This document shows, piece after piece, positions 1 to 11,232 of a stretch of 64,000 bases of DNA. The DNA comes from Lophium mytilinum (Eukaryota > Ascomycota > Dothideomycetes > Mytilinidiales > Mytilinidiaceae): positions 365,832-429,831 of the forward strand of contig MU004191.1 of assembly GCA_010093605.1 (NCBI GenBank), written 5' to 3'. Under the pieces are notes generated by a model that saw only the letters and a list, made by a program, of their open reading frames with translations, did no database searches and had not been told where the DNA came from. The translations under genes and the position numbers were made by a program. Position 1 is the stretch's first letter, and every line of letters starts with the position of its first letter.

Positions 1-3000
1 TCTATAACCTAGGTAGATTAGGCAGTTTTAGAAGGTTAGATAGAGAAGGTAGATAGCTATATTTATAAGAACTATAAAGTAGTTATTAACTATAATAATT
101 ACCTATAATACTAGATTATCTATAATTAAGAATTATCTACGCAGCCTACGCGTAAATTTTATATAAGAAGTAGGTAAACTTTTATAAAGTAGTGTAAAGC
201 CTATAGAGTAGTAAAATGCGTAGTCTTCTAGAAGATTATGTAAGTAACTAGTATTCTCCGCGCGTTTCTTAATTTAGAAATTTCTAATAATAAGTATTTA
301 TATAATACCTAGTAATTACTAGAGAAAGATACTATCTATATATAGCCTAAGTACTTTAAACTAGTACTTATAGATAAAAAAGTAGAAGCTCTAGTATATA
401 CTAAAGAATAACTATATAAACCTAGTAATATTATTATAGGCCTAGCTAACTTTACTAATAATTTAGTAGCTATTAGTCTCTACACTATATTAAAAGATAA
501 TTAATAGAAATTCTTTAAAAAGATAGACTGCACTTCTATAACTTATAAAGAACTTAAGGCGCTTATATCTTAGAAATATTAGGGCTTTCTTAATATATAG
601 AATCTAAAGAAAGCTAATAAACTACTACTATATTATAAGGCTAAAGATAGTATAGATATTAATTACTATATTAATATTAAACCTAGTACTAAAGCTCTAG
701 CTTAAAAGGTATATAGCCTCTTATATAATAAAATATTAGTAGTTAAAACCTTTATTAATAAAATATATAGGAAAAGCTATATTAGAAAAAGTAATAGCTA
801 ATATACTGCCCCCGTTATTATTATTTATAAGCTAGAAGAAGGCCTTTATATTTATATAGACTATTAAGGTCTTAATACTATTATAATTAAGGCCTATAAC
901 ATTTCTCTAGCTATAAAGGATACTTTAGCCTTACTTAAGTATACCTAATACTATACTAAGTTTAATATTATTACTACCTTTAATGCTATTTAAATATAAG
1001 AGGGCGATAAAAAGTACACCGCGTTCCTTATAAGATATAGCTTATTTAAATTTACTATTCTACTCTTTAGCTTATATAATACCCTAGCAATATTTTAAGC
1101 CTTTATTAATAATATTCTCTTAAAATACTTAAATAATTTCTATATAGCTTATTTTAATAATATTCTTATTTTTAGTAAGATATTAGAGAAATATATAGGC
1201 TATATTAAGAAAGTCCTCTAGTAACTCTATAAGGCTAGTCTCTTTCTTAATATTACTAAGTATAAATTCTATAAGTAGAAAGTTAAGTATCTAGGCGTTA
1301 TTATTAGTATTAATAGCCTTAAGATGGACCTAGCTAAAGTTAAAACTATAGTTAACTAGCTATAACTATAAAACCTCTATAATATATAGGCTTTTCTAGG
1401 CTTTTATAACTTCTACTAGTAATTTATTATTACCTATTCTAATATTATAGAACCCCTTATAAGACTTACTAGAGCTAAGGTCTATAAGTAGTTTACCTTT
1501 CTATAGTAGAAAGGGAGCTTAGAAGACTTTTTATTTAAATAAATAAAATAAGCGTTTATTAATACTTCTTAGATAGCTTATTTTAATCTAAATCTAGAGA
1601 TATAGGTAGAATATAATATATCTAATACTATTATAGCTACTATACTATCTTAAATATAGACTAATAGTATTCTCCGCCCTATTACATTTATATTCTATTA
1701 AATAAGCATAGCCTAACTTAACTATTAGATTTATAATAAAGAACTTCTAGTAATTATCCGCGCCTTTAAGAAATAGTATATAGAACTTACTAGCTATAAA
1801 TATAGTAATCTAATTAAAGTTTTTTTAGATTACTATACTCTATAATACTTTATAGAAACTAAGCAGCTTAACTAATAATAGGCTAGATAGGCTAAGTTTC
1901 TTTCTAAATTTAACTTCTAAATTACTTACTAACTAGGCAAGAATAATAGTAAGGCTAATCTACTAACTAAATGCCTAGGTAATATACTAGATTAAGATAA
2001 TAAACGCTATAAAATCTAATAATAAATAATCTTAAAGAACTATAACCTAGAACTAGAAATATATTACGCTATTAAACTAGCCTATATTATAACTAATAGC
2101 GTTACCTATAATATAGTTTCCCTCTTAGTAATATTATATAACTTTAGTAAAGTAGAACTTAATTAGGGGGAGTTTTAAAGTAACCTTAATAAAGAACTAT
2201 AAAAGTTACTAAGGTAGGGAAAGTTATAGAGTAACCCTGCTAATAGTACTATAGAGTAAGATATAGTAGATTATATATAAGAAGCCCTCTATAATAATAC
2301 TATTAGTAACGCTATTAAAGATACTATTAGAGCTAAGCTACGCCGCCTGCCTACTAATATAGTTAAAAATTATAGTATTAAGCTTAAGCTTTATAACTAT
2401 ATAATTTATAATAGCCTTATCTTTATTTAGAAGAACTACTTATATATTTCTACTAAAGAAGAACTTTAATTAGCTATTATTAAAAGTCTATATAAACCTC
2501 CCCTAGTTAGCTATAGTAGAACTATATCTATATATAACCGGGTTTTAATATATTACTTTTAGCTATAGATAACTAATAATATTAACTAGTATATTAAGGC
2601 CTGCTAGCTATATAATTATATTAAATATGTATATAATATAAAGTAAGGCTTTCTTAAACTACTACTAATTTCTAAAAGATATTAAACTAATCTTATAGTT
2701 AACTTTATTAGCCTACTATCTAAATATATATAATTTAGAAGAGACTATTAATATATTATAGTAGTTATAGATAGACTTTCTAAAATATATAAATTTATTT
2801 CTATAGTTACTATAGACGCTAAGAAAGTAGCCTAAGTCTTTCTTAAATAGGTATAGCGCACTAAAGAATATCTATAGTCTATTATTTCTAACTAAGAAAT
2901 GTAATTTATATTAACCTTCTAGTCTTACCTATATAAGTATATTAGTATAAAGCTAAAGCTCTCTACCTTCTTTTATCTAAAAATAGATAGATAAATAGAA

Positions 3001-4600
3001 ATTACTAATATAGGCCTAAAGTAATACCTTAGAGCGTATATTAACTACTAGTAGAATAACTAGTATAATTTTCTTACTATTACTAAATTTAAAGCTAACT
3101 TATTAAGAAACGCCTTTACTAGAGTAGCTCCTTTTATAGCTACTAAGAGCTATATTTCTAGCGCGGGCACTAAACTAGCTATATAATTACCTAAGAATAT
3201 AAATATACTAACTATCTATCTTACTAAGCTAGTAGATAAGCTTATTAATAAACTAGATAAGCTATATATATTTCTCCGCACGGAAATTAAATAGGCCTAG
3301 GCTAAGTAAAAGAAATATACTAACGCTAGATAATAACCCGCCTATATATATTATCTAGGCGATTAAGTTATACTTAATAGACGGTTTATTAAAATAAACC
3401 GCCTAAATAAGAAACTTAACTTTAAAAAGCTAGGCCCCTTTAAGATTCTAGAAAGCTATAAAAACAGTAGCGTATATAAGCTTAAGCTACCTAAGAATAT
3501 AGAGAATCTATACTCTATCTTCTATTCTTAGCTACTTTACCTAGCTAATATAGTCCCTATAAAAAAATAGTATAATTCTAAGCCTCTACCTATATAAATA
3601 ATACTAATATATTAGAAAGATAATACTAAAAAGGTTATAGATAGCTACCTAGATAGAAGACGCCTTAATTCTACTACTAGTAAAAGAGGCATACTATAAT
3701 ATAAAATTAAATTTATTAGATAGAATAATAAGCCCTAATAGAATAACTATAACTATACTAATAGCTATCTATACCTAGTTATAAATTTCTACTACTATTA
3801 CCTAAGAAAACCTGGCCCTTATTTATTATTCTAACTACTATTAGACTAGAAGCTAACCTTAGCTACTATTCTTACTACTATAGACCTCTATATAACTAAT
3901 ATTATAGAAGCTATATAACTTAATTACTAGACTAGTAGTTAAATTAATTTATTAAGAAGGCCTAACTATAGATATATATAATAATTAATATAATATACTA
4001 ATATAGATTATTATAAGTATCTAGTAGTAGGTTAGTAGCTATAAAGGCTATATAGCTTCTTATAGCCCCGTTATAGCTAGCTCTAGTCTAGATAAATAAG
4101 GCTACTTATAGTAATACTACGTATAGTAATACTATATATAGTAATACTACAGGTAATAATACTATAAAGCTTATAAAAGAAAGACTATACTAAAAAATAG
4201 TAAGGCTATAGAAGACTATATAAAAATAAAAAAAATAAGTAATTCTCTATAAATTAATTTATTTCCTTTATTTACTTATAGCTAAAATATAATTAGGTAC
4301 TTTCTTTAATAGATATTTAAGCGGTTATAGATACTCTAGTATAGAAAGAACTCTCTCTTATAAAAGCTTTAATTAGGGGGCTTCTTTAGAGGGGGGAGAT
4401 ATATTATAGCTATATAATTATATATAATATATAACTAGAGATTATATAATAGAGGCTCTATAAAACGGGCGAATATTACTCCGCCCTTTAGGTTATTATA
4501 ACGTCTATTCTAGAAACCTCTTTCTCTCTTATATTTATCTTTTATTAATATTAATACTATTTAATTTAATAATTCTAACGTTTTAACCTTAAGCTCTAAT
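1..4600 (+). mobile_element. RIP-degenerated Ty3/Gypsy LTR retrotransposon (5' end outside window)
   Basis: Although riddled with stops, the + strand still reads as a Gypsy polyprotein in the usual order. Reverse transcriptase lies at about 810-1250 (relics of the PV..KK, DYRGLN, aFNqIRI and active-site YLDDIL blocks), RNase H at about 1590-1990 (relics of the YDKELLAI and LEYF blocks), integrase at about 2640-3200, then a small-barrel and chromodomain-like tail to about 3760. A polypurine tract at about 4390-4398 is followed by what should be the 3' LTR. Most stops sit where Gln or Trp codons are expected, and CA/TG dinucleotides are almost absent, which is the mark of RIP. The element cannot be functional. 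The right LTR boundary is approximate and the gag end is cut by the window edge. Confidence 0.85.
4390..4398 (+). other. polypurine tract of the Gypsy element
   Basis: An A followed by a G run and GA sits just 5' of a stretch beginning TATTATAGC at 4402. In intact fungal Gypsy elements a G-rich tract like this primes plus-strand synthesis and abuts an LTR beginning TG; here TG appears as TA, as RIP would produce. Confidence 0.5.
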
Positions 4601-6400
4601 ATATACCTAGTAAATTAGCGTATAGATTTTCTTATAGAAAGTAGAAGGCTTTACTATTTACCCGGCCTATATATAATAAATAGCTACTAGTACTCTTCTT
4701 AGTATACTACTTTAATATTAGCCTAAAATATATAGATTTTAACAGTTTTTAATACTAATTTTAATATACTAGCAGCCTTATCTATCTATATAATATATAA
4801 CTAGTTAGCTATTATTTAATAAGTGTGCGCCTAAATAAAGGTAAGGTAATCTTAGTAGTATTTTATATTAAGATAGGGCTTAAATATAGCTATATAGTAA
4901 GTATAGCCCTTCTAATTAAGTATTTATTTAATAGTTTTTACGCTAGTAGTAATTCTAGTATAGAAGCTAAGCTTTATATAGGTAATAGATTAAGCCTATA
5001 AATAGCTAGTAAGAAAGTCTACTAGATACTTTCTAGCTAGAGTTCTATAAATCTTTCTATTTTAATAGTAGCTAAATTAACTAAATATCTATAGCTTCTA
5101 GTAGATATAATATATAGTAGATAGTATAGTACTAAGTATAGTAGAAATTTACTAGTAGAAAAGTACTATATAGTTATAGAGAGTCTTTATAAAATACTAG
5201 AGCTTATATAGAATAGCTATAGGCTAAGAATTATACTACTAGTAGAATAAATTAAGGTTTTTATAAGTCTATTACTATTTCTCTATATTATAGATTATAT
5301 ATTATATAGCTCTATATATATTAGTAGTCTTATACTACTACTACTAGTAAATATAGTATAGAAATACTACTAAGCTATCTTAACTATAGTATACTAGCGG
5401 CGTAAAAGAGCTCTAATTAGATAGAATTAAGATAATTAAGGCTATATATATAGTAAGGCGAAAGCTATACTATATTTAAATAGTTAGTAATAGAGATAGT
5501 AATATAAATAGAAGTATACTACTATAGTATATTAAAGAAGAAGAAATTAATATTTAAGAAGAAATTTAAGTATACTAGAAAGATAAATTATAGCCTAGAG
5601 AAGATATAAAGTACTTAGAGAAGGTATAAAAGAAATTAAAGGCTATAAATATAGATATACTACTACTAGATATATAGCTAGAGCTACTAGAGCTTAATAT
5701 ATAGCTAAAAGCTTCTATTATATTCTCTAAGAAAGAGAGAGTAGATAGCTAGTTCTATAGTATTTAAAAAAGATCTAAAAGAGAGCTAGGCCTAAAGTAG
5801 GTACTATAGTACCCCTATTTATTATAGAAGATAAATAGGTAGTAAGGCCTAAGAGAGAGTATAGTATTAAGTAGTAAAATAAGTAGAAAAAATAGATATA
5901 TTTAAGATTATTAATAATTAATACTAATTATCTATAATTTAGTAGTAAAAGTAGTAATTTTAGATAGATATATATATAGTATAATAGCTATATTATATAT
6001 ATATATATTATTTAATAGCTTAGCTATAAGCTTAGCTATATTTTTAGCTAATTTCTTTCTTTTTTACTATTTTTTATCTTTCTTATAATTCTTCTTTTTC
6101 TCTATAACTACTACTATTATTAAATCTATTAAAATAATACCCGGATATCTATTTCCCAGCCTTCTAGCATATTTTTAGGGTCTACTAATATACTCTACGC
6201 AATAATTAAGGTTAGGCGGGCGCTTAGCCGTAAGGAAACTTAGGTACTAATTTAGTTCTTAGAAAAATACTACTAAAAAGAGGGGGATAGCTAGCCTATA
6301 TACGCCTCTATTATAATTATATAGAACTAGCTAATATTAAGCTTTAATATTGCTAAGAGCCGCGAGGCCCGAATTAGCTACTCCTTAGCTACTCTAGGCG
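4600..6400. repeat. RIP-mutated AT-rich DNA, not assignable
   Basis: The same CA/TG-depleted, TA-rich composition continues without an open frame of note. I see no recognisable protein relic on either strand. The boundary with normal DNA is near 6,390-6,420, where CA and TG dinucleotides reappear abruptly. Confidence 0.7.
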
Positions 6401-6420
6401 CGTTGGAGGAACCTCTATAT

Positions 6421-6884
6421 TCAGCTAGTTCGTGGCTTCACGCCAGCGCTAGGCCACCGGACGCATACAGGTGCTGTACATCATCCCTCGGAGATCTCAG
6501 TATCGGCACAAATGGCAACAAGTATGACTGATCTGCATCAGTTGGTTGAAGAGGAAGACAGCGGGTCTAATTCCACCAGTTTGCTGATGCGTAGGTTGCT
6601 TTAACAGTCTCTTGGAAATGGGTCATGTTTGTTAGGGTACGTATCTTCTTCGAGTGGAGACGGTGCAGGCTGGGATGGCCCAGGGAATTTACAGGCTGTC
6701 CAGAATTATACGTCTATATCTCTTCCCGAACGTCCAAAGTGTGATCAAACATCATTGACAGCAGCGGCGAAAAGCTCTCCATTCTATCTACTCAAGCGCG
6801 GCTCTTCTCCGCGCCGCGCTATGACCACCTAACTTTTCTAAACTTCTTCACTAGTCCAAGGGTACATCGCTGGAAGCGGCCACG
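6421..6884. other. intergenic, nothing recognised
   Basis: This is the first stretch of normal-composition DNA after the RIP block. It has only short frames with no recognisable protein and presumably holds the upstream region of the methyltransferase gene. Confidence 0.5.
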
Positions 6885-8055
6885 ATGGAGGCAAAGGGTG
6901 ATGGGCACGTAGCCGAAATTCTTCACGGTATACCATTGATATTCGCGACCAAGCTTATCCTAATGCTGACTGCCTCTCGCTTGAGTGTTCGATTTCCCAC
7001 AGCTTTACACCAAGCCCACCGCTCAATCGCTCCTGAATACCCTCACTCTCCTCACCTCAGCTCCTCCGTCCTGGGAATGTAGCGACTCGGAAGAAGACTA
7101 TGACATATCCGTGGGACTAAACAAACGAAGAGCTAGCGCTGCAACGAAGCCGAGGCCCGTCCAAATAAATCCAGAGGGACTGACGAGGTACCTCACAAGT
7201 ATCATCGGCAACGACTTGGGGTGGATATACGACGACAACATGAAGGAAGATATTTGGGAGGAAGCCAGCCTGCGGCTGAGTGAGCGCTCCGGGAGATCTG
7301 CCATGCCAGCCATGTCTCGCGAGTTCCGGGTTCCCACGAAGTCAGGGCGTGTGGATATCACCATTCATGAGCCGGCTCTGACGGAGGATAATATTGGCTT
7401 GAAGACATGGGCTGCTTCGTATATGCTTTCCAAGCGCCTCCATACGATCAAGCTGCCGCAAAGCAAAGACAAAGCGCCGCCCCGCATGCTCGAACTTGGA
7501 TCAGGAACCGGCCTAGTTGGGATCGCTGCTGCAGCAGTTTTTGGCTCTTCCGTACTCCTAACTGATCTGGCTGAGATTACACCAAATCTTGCAGGGAACA
7601 TCGAGGACAATCGTGCTGCCATCGAACAATGCGGTGGTTCGATGGACTGTGCTGTTCTCAACTGGGCAGAACCGTTCACTTGTCAGTCCTATCTACGAGG
7701 TCTGGGCCAAATTGAAGATGCGAGAAATGCTACTTACAACGGATCGTCTCCCAAATATCCTGTCATTCTCGCAGCAGACTCGCTCTACTCACCTGAGCAC
7801 CCCAGATTGCTAGTACAGACAATTGATGCATGGCTTTCGCATGAGAGTACTGCCAGAGTGATTGTTGAGTTTCCATTTCGAGACGCTTATGTTCCGGAAT
7901 TAGGCGACTTCAAGACTCGCATGGCTAGCATAGGCCTCTGCGTCCTAGAAGAAGGTGAGGAGAGTGGATATGACGACTGGGCGTCGGAAGGCGGTCGCAG
8001 CGAAGTCAGGTGTTGGTGGTCGATATGGGGTCGTATACCTGAATCTGGCAGGTAG
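6885..8055 (+). CDS. METTL21/EFM2-Rrg1-type SAM-dependent methyltransferase
   Basis: Model: exons 6885-6927 and 6986-8055, 370 residues. The long frame has no ATG near its 5' end and is closed by TGA at 6982. A 58-nt intron (donor GTATAC, branch CTGAC near 6967, acceptor TTGAG) joins it in frame to an ATG at 6885. The unusual GAG acceptor makes the 5' end the least certain part. Residues about 183-195 form methyltransferase motif I (LELGSGTGLVGI), followed by an acidic DLAE motif II. The region DNMKEDIWEEASLRLSER and a conserved AMPAMSR are what I recall from fungal proteins annotated Rrg1, glucose-inducible methyltransferases of the group that modifies lysines in translation factors. The substrate here is unknown. 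It is the first gene after the RIP block. Confidence 0.75.
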
Positions 8056-8439
8056 GCCGAGTGCTCCCGAATGTCATCTGAGGATTTCTGATGTCACGCT
8101 GGTCAGGAAAAATACCTCTCTTTCTTCTTCTTAAATTCCTTCTTTTCCCTCAGCTCGTGAGCGATTTGAAGGATATCCAATAGAGCATAGACACATAGAA
8201 ATAGATACGGCTAAAGCGCCGGTTAAATTCAGACCGAAATGGCGGGAGATCCACCGAAGCTAGTTGATCGCGGTATCCACGCGTTACCACCACGGATTTT
8301 TTATCTCTGGCTCGAGGTCCCGCGGTGGGGCCATCTTTTCTATAATCTTGGGTCCCACCACATTTCCCTTTCCCAGAATTTCCTTCTTTACTTTCTCCAA
8401 CTTCAATTCTAGAATACTTTACCCACTGAAGCATCCAAC
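8056..8439 (+). promoter_or_regulatory. promoter region of xylitol dehydrogenase
   Basis: This is the intergenic stretch between the methyltransferase stop and the dehydrogenase ATG. It contains a GGCTAAA element at 8209-8215 and a GTGGGG (CreA-type SYGGRG) at 8325-8330, then a pyrimidine-rich stretch before the ATG. Confidence 0.45.
8209..8215 (+). promoter_or_regulatory. possible XlnR/AraR binding site
   Basis: The exact heptamer GGCTAAA lies about 225 bp before the xylitol dehydrogenase ATG. XlnR of aspergilli binds GGCTAA-type sites and activates pentose catabolism. The match is short, so chance is possible; the support is position and gene function. Confidence 0.4.
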
Positions 8440-9699
8440 ATGGCACAGAAGGTACGTCCATTACCCCTCCATACCCCACTATCATCGCATTCTTCTTTCG
8501 AGCATATCCGGCCATGACGTCCTAACACACCACAGAACCCATCCTTCATCCTGCACTCCCAGGGTAAAGTCCTCTTCGAAGACCGCCCCATCCCCGAGCT
8601 CAAATCCCCCTACGACGTCCTCGTCGAACCCCAATGGACCGGCATCTGCGGCAGTGATGTACGCCCCCTCCCCACCCTCACCCACTTCTTCATCTTAACC
8701 CTTCCGCCAACAGGTCCACTACTGGGTCCACGGCCGCATCGGCCACTTCATCGTCGACGCGCCCATGGTCCTCGGCCACGAATCCGCCGGCACCGTCTCC
8801 TCCATCGGCGCATCCGTCACGTCCCTCAAAGTCGGCGACCGCGTCGCCATGGAGCCCGGCGTGCCCTGCCGCCGCTGCGTGCGCTGCAAGGACGGCAAGT
8901 ACAACCTGTGCCCGGACATGGCCTTCGCCGCGACGCCCCCCTACGACGGCACTCTCGCGCGCTACTACGCCCTCCCCGAGGACTACTGCTACAAGCTGCC
9001 CGAGGGCATGAGCATGGAGGAGGGCGCGCTGATCGAGCCGACGGCCGTCGCGGTGCACATCTGCAAGCAGGGCGGCGTCAAGCCGGGGGATAGCTTGGTG
9101 GTGTTTGGGGCCGGGCCCGTGGGGTTGCTGTGCGCGGCCGTGGGAAGGGCGTTTGGCGCGAAGAAGGTGGTGAGTGTGGATGTGAATGAGGAGAGGTTGA
9201 AGTTTGCGAAGGGGTATGCGGCGACGGATGTGTGGCGGAGTAAGGCGGGGGAGACGGTGGAGGAGGGCGCGAAGAGGTTGGTCGAGGAGTGTGGGTTGGG
9301 GAGTGGCGCGGATGTGATTATTGATGCGAGTGGTGCCGAGCCGTGTATTCAGATGAGTGTGCATGCGTGCAGGATTGGGGGGACGTATGTGCAGGTGAGT
9401 GACGAGGGGATTTTTGGAGATTGACGGAGGCGGGGCTAATTTGAGTGTTGTAGGGTGGCATGGGCAAGCCGGATATTCAGTGGCCGATCATGGCGATGTG
9501 CACGAAGGAGCTCAATGTCAAGGGTAGCTTTAGGTACGGCAGTGGCGACTACCAGCTCGCGGTCGACTTGGTGGCGTCGGGGAAGTTGAGCGTGAAGGAG
9601 TTGATCACGGGCAAGGTCAAGTTCGAGGATGCAGAGGAGGCCTTCAAGGACGTGAAGGCTGGGAAGGGAATCAAGATCCTTATTGAGGGGCCGAAGTAG
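8440..9699 (+). CDS. xdhA: NAD-dependent xylitol dehydrogenase (zinc MDR family)
   Basis: Exons 8440-8451, 8536-8658, 8714-9394 and 9454-9699 give 353 residues, the family's usual length. The 12-nt first exon ends at a GTACGT donor, the next intron has a CTAAC branch site, and all junctions are phase 0. It oxidises xylitol to D-xylulose in fungal D-xylose and L-arabinose catabolism. Visible features are the catalytic-zinc Cys42 (in GICGSD) with His67-Glu68, the structural-zinc cysteines 97, 100, 103 and 111, the Rossmann GAGPVG near 177-182, and Asp201, which favours NAD over NADP. The C-terminal GSFRYGSGDY block and IKILIEGP end are typical of Xdh. Sorbitol or arabinitol dehydrogenase are close relatives, but whole-length resemblance is best to XDH. 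Confidence 0.92.
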
Positions 9700-10648
9700 T
9701 GAAGAGGTGAGAGAGGCTTCAAGGCCCAAGAATGCGACACTCGCATCAGTGTCTAATAACACTCCAAGAATTCAAAAAGCCAGCACGGTGATGAGAGATC
9801 TCTCGGGGACCGGTGAGGTGAAACAAGAGCCGAGCCGGTGAGCGCGTTTGTTATTCGGGATGCCGAGTTTCAGGGTCCAATCTCACGAACCATACCTTAT
9901 ATACTTTTTATTTTCCAAACCGTCCGTGAACTAACATACAGAGAGAGAAGTACCCCGCTCAGCTACCTAACGGTCCCGTATAATTGGAAGGGAAAAGCTG
10001 GGCGCCCAGGCGAACTCTTTTTGCTGCTCGAGGGTTAGGGGTTCGAGCGCCATGGCGGGTGCCTTTTTCCTTTTTTTGGAGTTTTATTTCTTTTTCGGTA
10101 CGAGATGCGTAAAAGCTAGATCCTTGGTAGAGGATGCGTCATTGACGACGAAAGGATGCGATGTAAATCCAGGAAGTGCCAGAGGAGAGACGTGGTGGGA
10201 AGTGAGCGATGTCTCGGGAAGCATCCAGCTAACTGTGACGGAAAGTGAGGCTGGCTCGACCAATGCGTCGAGACATTCTAGAAGACCATCATTTAAGGAT
10301 TCGTGAGACTGTCTGAGAGGTTAAACTTACTTCGAAGTATGTCCAACGTTGTGCTGTCGTACTAGATGAAGATACACATACTGCTTATGTTGCCGGTGCC
10401 TCCCGCCGCGGTTGTATGATTCACCGTTGGTTCGGGCAGCGACTCTTATGGACCAAACCACACAACATCACTCGGCATGAGGCCCACACAGATGGTCGAG
10501 ACTGATTAGATTTGAATGCCTGACTGCTACTGATGTAGGTGGTACAATGACCATAAATATATGCAAAACGCCACGCTATGCCCCCAGCCTTAAATCATAA
10601 TGCTCATCACACGCTAGGGAATCAAGAACAAGGAAAAGGTTGCGCGAT
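9700..10648. other. intergenic, nothing recognised
   Basis: This lies between the 3' ends of the xylitol dehydrogenase (+) and noxD (-) genes. The short frames here have low-complexity or arbitrary composition and no recognisable protein. Confidence 0.6.
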
Positions 10649-11232
10649 TTACACACCCATCCTCGCCCTCGCTCCCCGCTTCGGTAATGTCCACGGTTCC
10701 GCGCACACAATCTGTCTCAATCAGCAACTGGCTTCCTCATATTGGATAGTTGTAGCTTACCTCGCCTTCACTATACGCCCAGAAATATACACCCATCCCT
10801 ATCATATAGTACAGCGCAGCATTGGTGGCCTGGTACTGGAGGACGGCAGCTAAGGCGCTCAGCGGGAAGATGATCAGGCGAGCTTCGATGGAGCGGTGCA
10901 CGGCGGAGCCGGCGATGAACTTTAGTGGCCATTCGTAGGCGAGCCCCATGAGGCCGAGGATGAGGTTTATGATTTGGAGAGCGGGGACGGGCTTGACGGC
11001 GCCGTCGAGGTTCTTGGTGAGGAAGTCCCAGAAGATCTTAGGCCAGAAGAAGCCTTCGATTGCGGCGGCGACTTGGTCTGGGTTGATATCAGTATGGGGG
11101 TCAAGAAGTTGAAGACGGAGGTTTGAAAGCTTCAAGATGCAAGCTCAAGAGCGATTCGAAAGAGAAGGACGTACAGATGGCAGCGGTGAGGATGATGAGG
11201 CGCGCCCAGTGGTTCTTGATCAGCTTGCCCAT
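10649..11232 (-). CDS. noxD: NoxD/PRO41, p22phox-like adaptor of NADPH oxidase
   Basis: Exons on the minus strand are 11232-11175, 11077-10761 and 10711-10649 (145 residues); both introns have CTGAT-like branch sites. The last exon supplies the conserved EIVCAEPW tail that readthrough of intron 2 would miss. It matches the four-helix ER membrane protein PRO41 of Sordaria macrospora, whose orthologues NoxD in Podospora and Botrytis were described as the fungal counterpart of p22phox, needed with NoxA for fruiting-body formation and hyphal fusion. The start MGKLIKNHWARLI, the EGFFWPKIFWDF block and the MGVYFWAYSEGE block are diagnostic. It is transcribed away from noxA, with 3.06 kb between the two start codons. 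Confidence 0.9.

Noticed and set aside
6985-6987. GTG as the start of the methyltransferase
   Set aside because: Nuclear fungal genes start with ATG; a short intron linking to the ATG at 6885 explains the frame better.
8325-8330. CreA site GTGGGG in the xylitol dehydrogenase promoter
   Set aside because: A six-base degenerate motif that occurs by chance every few hundred bases; kept only as a note, not as a separate feature.
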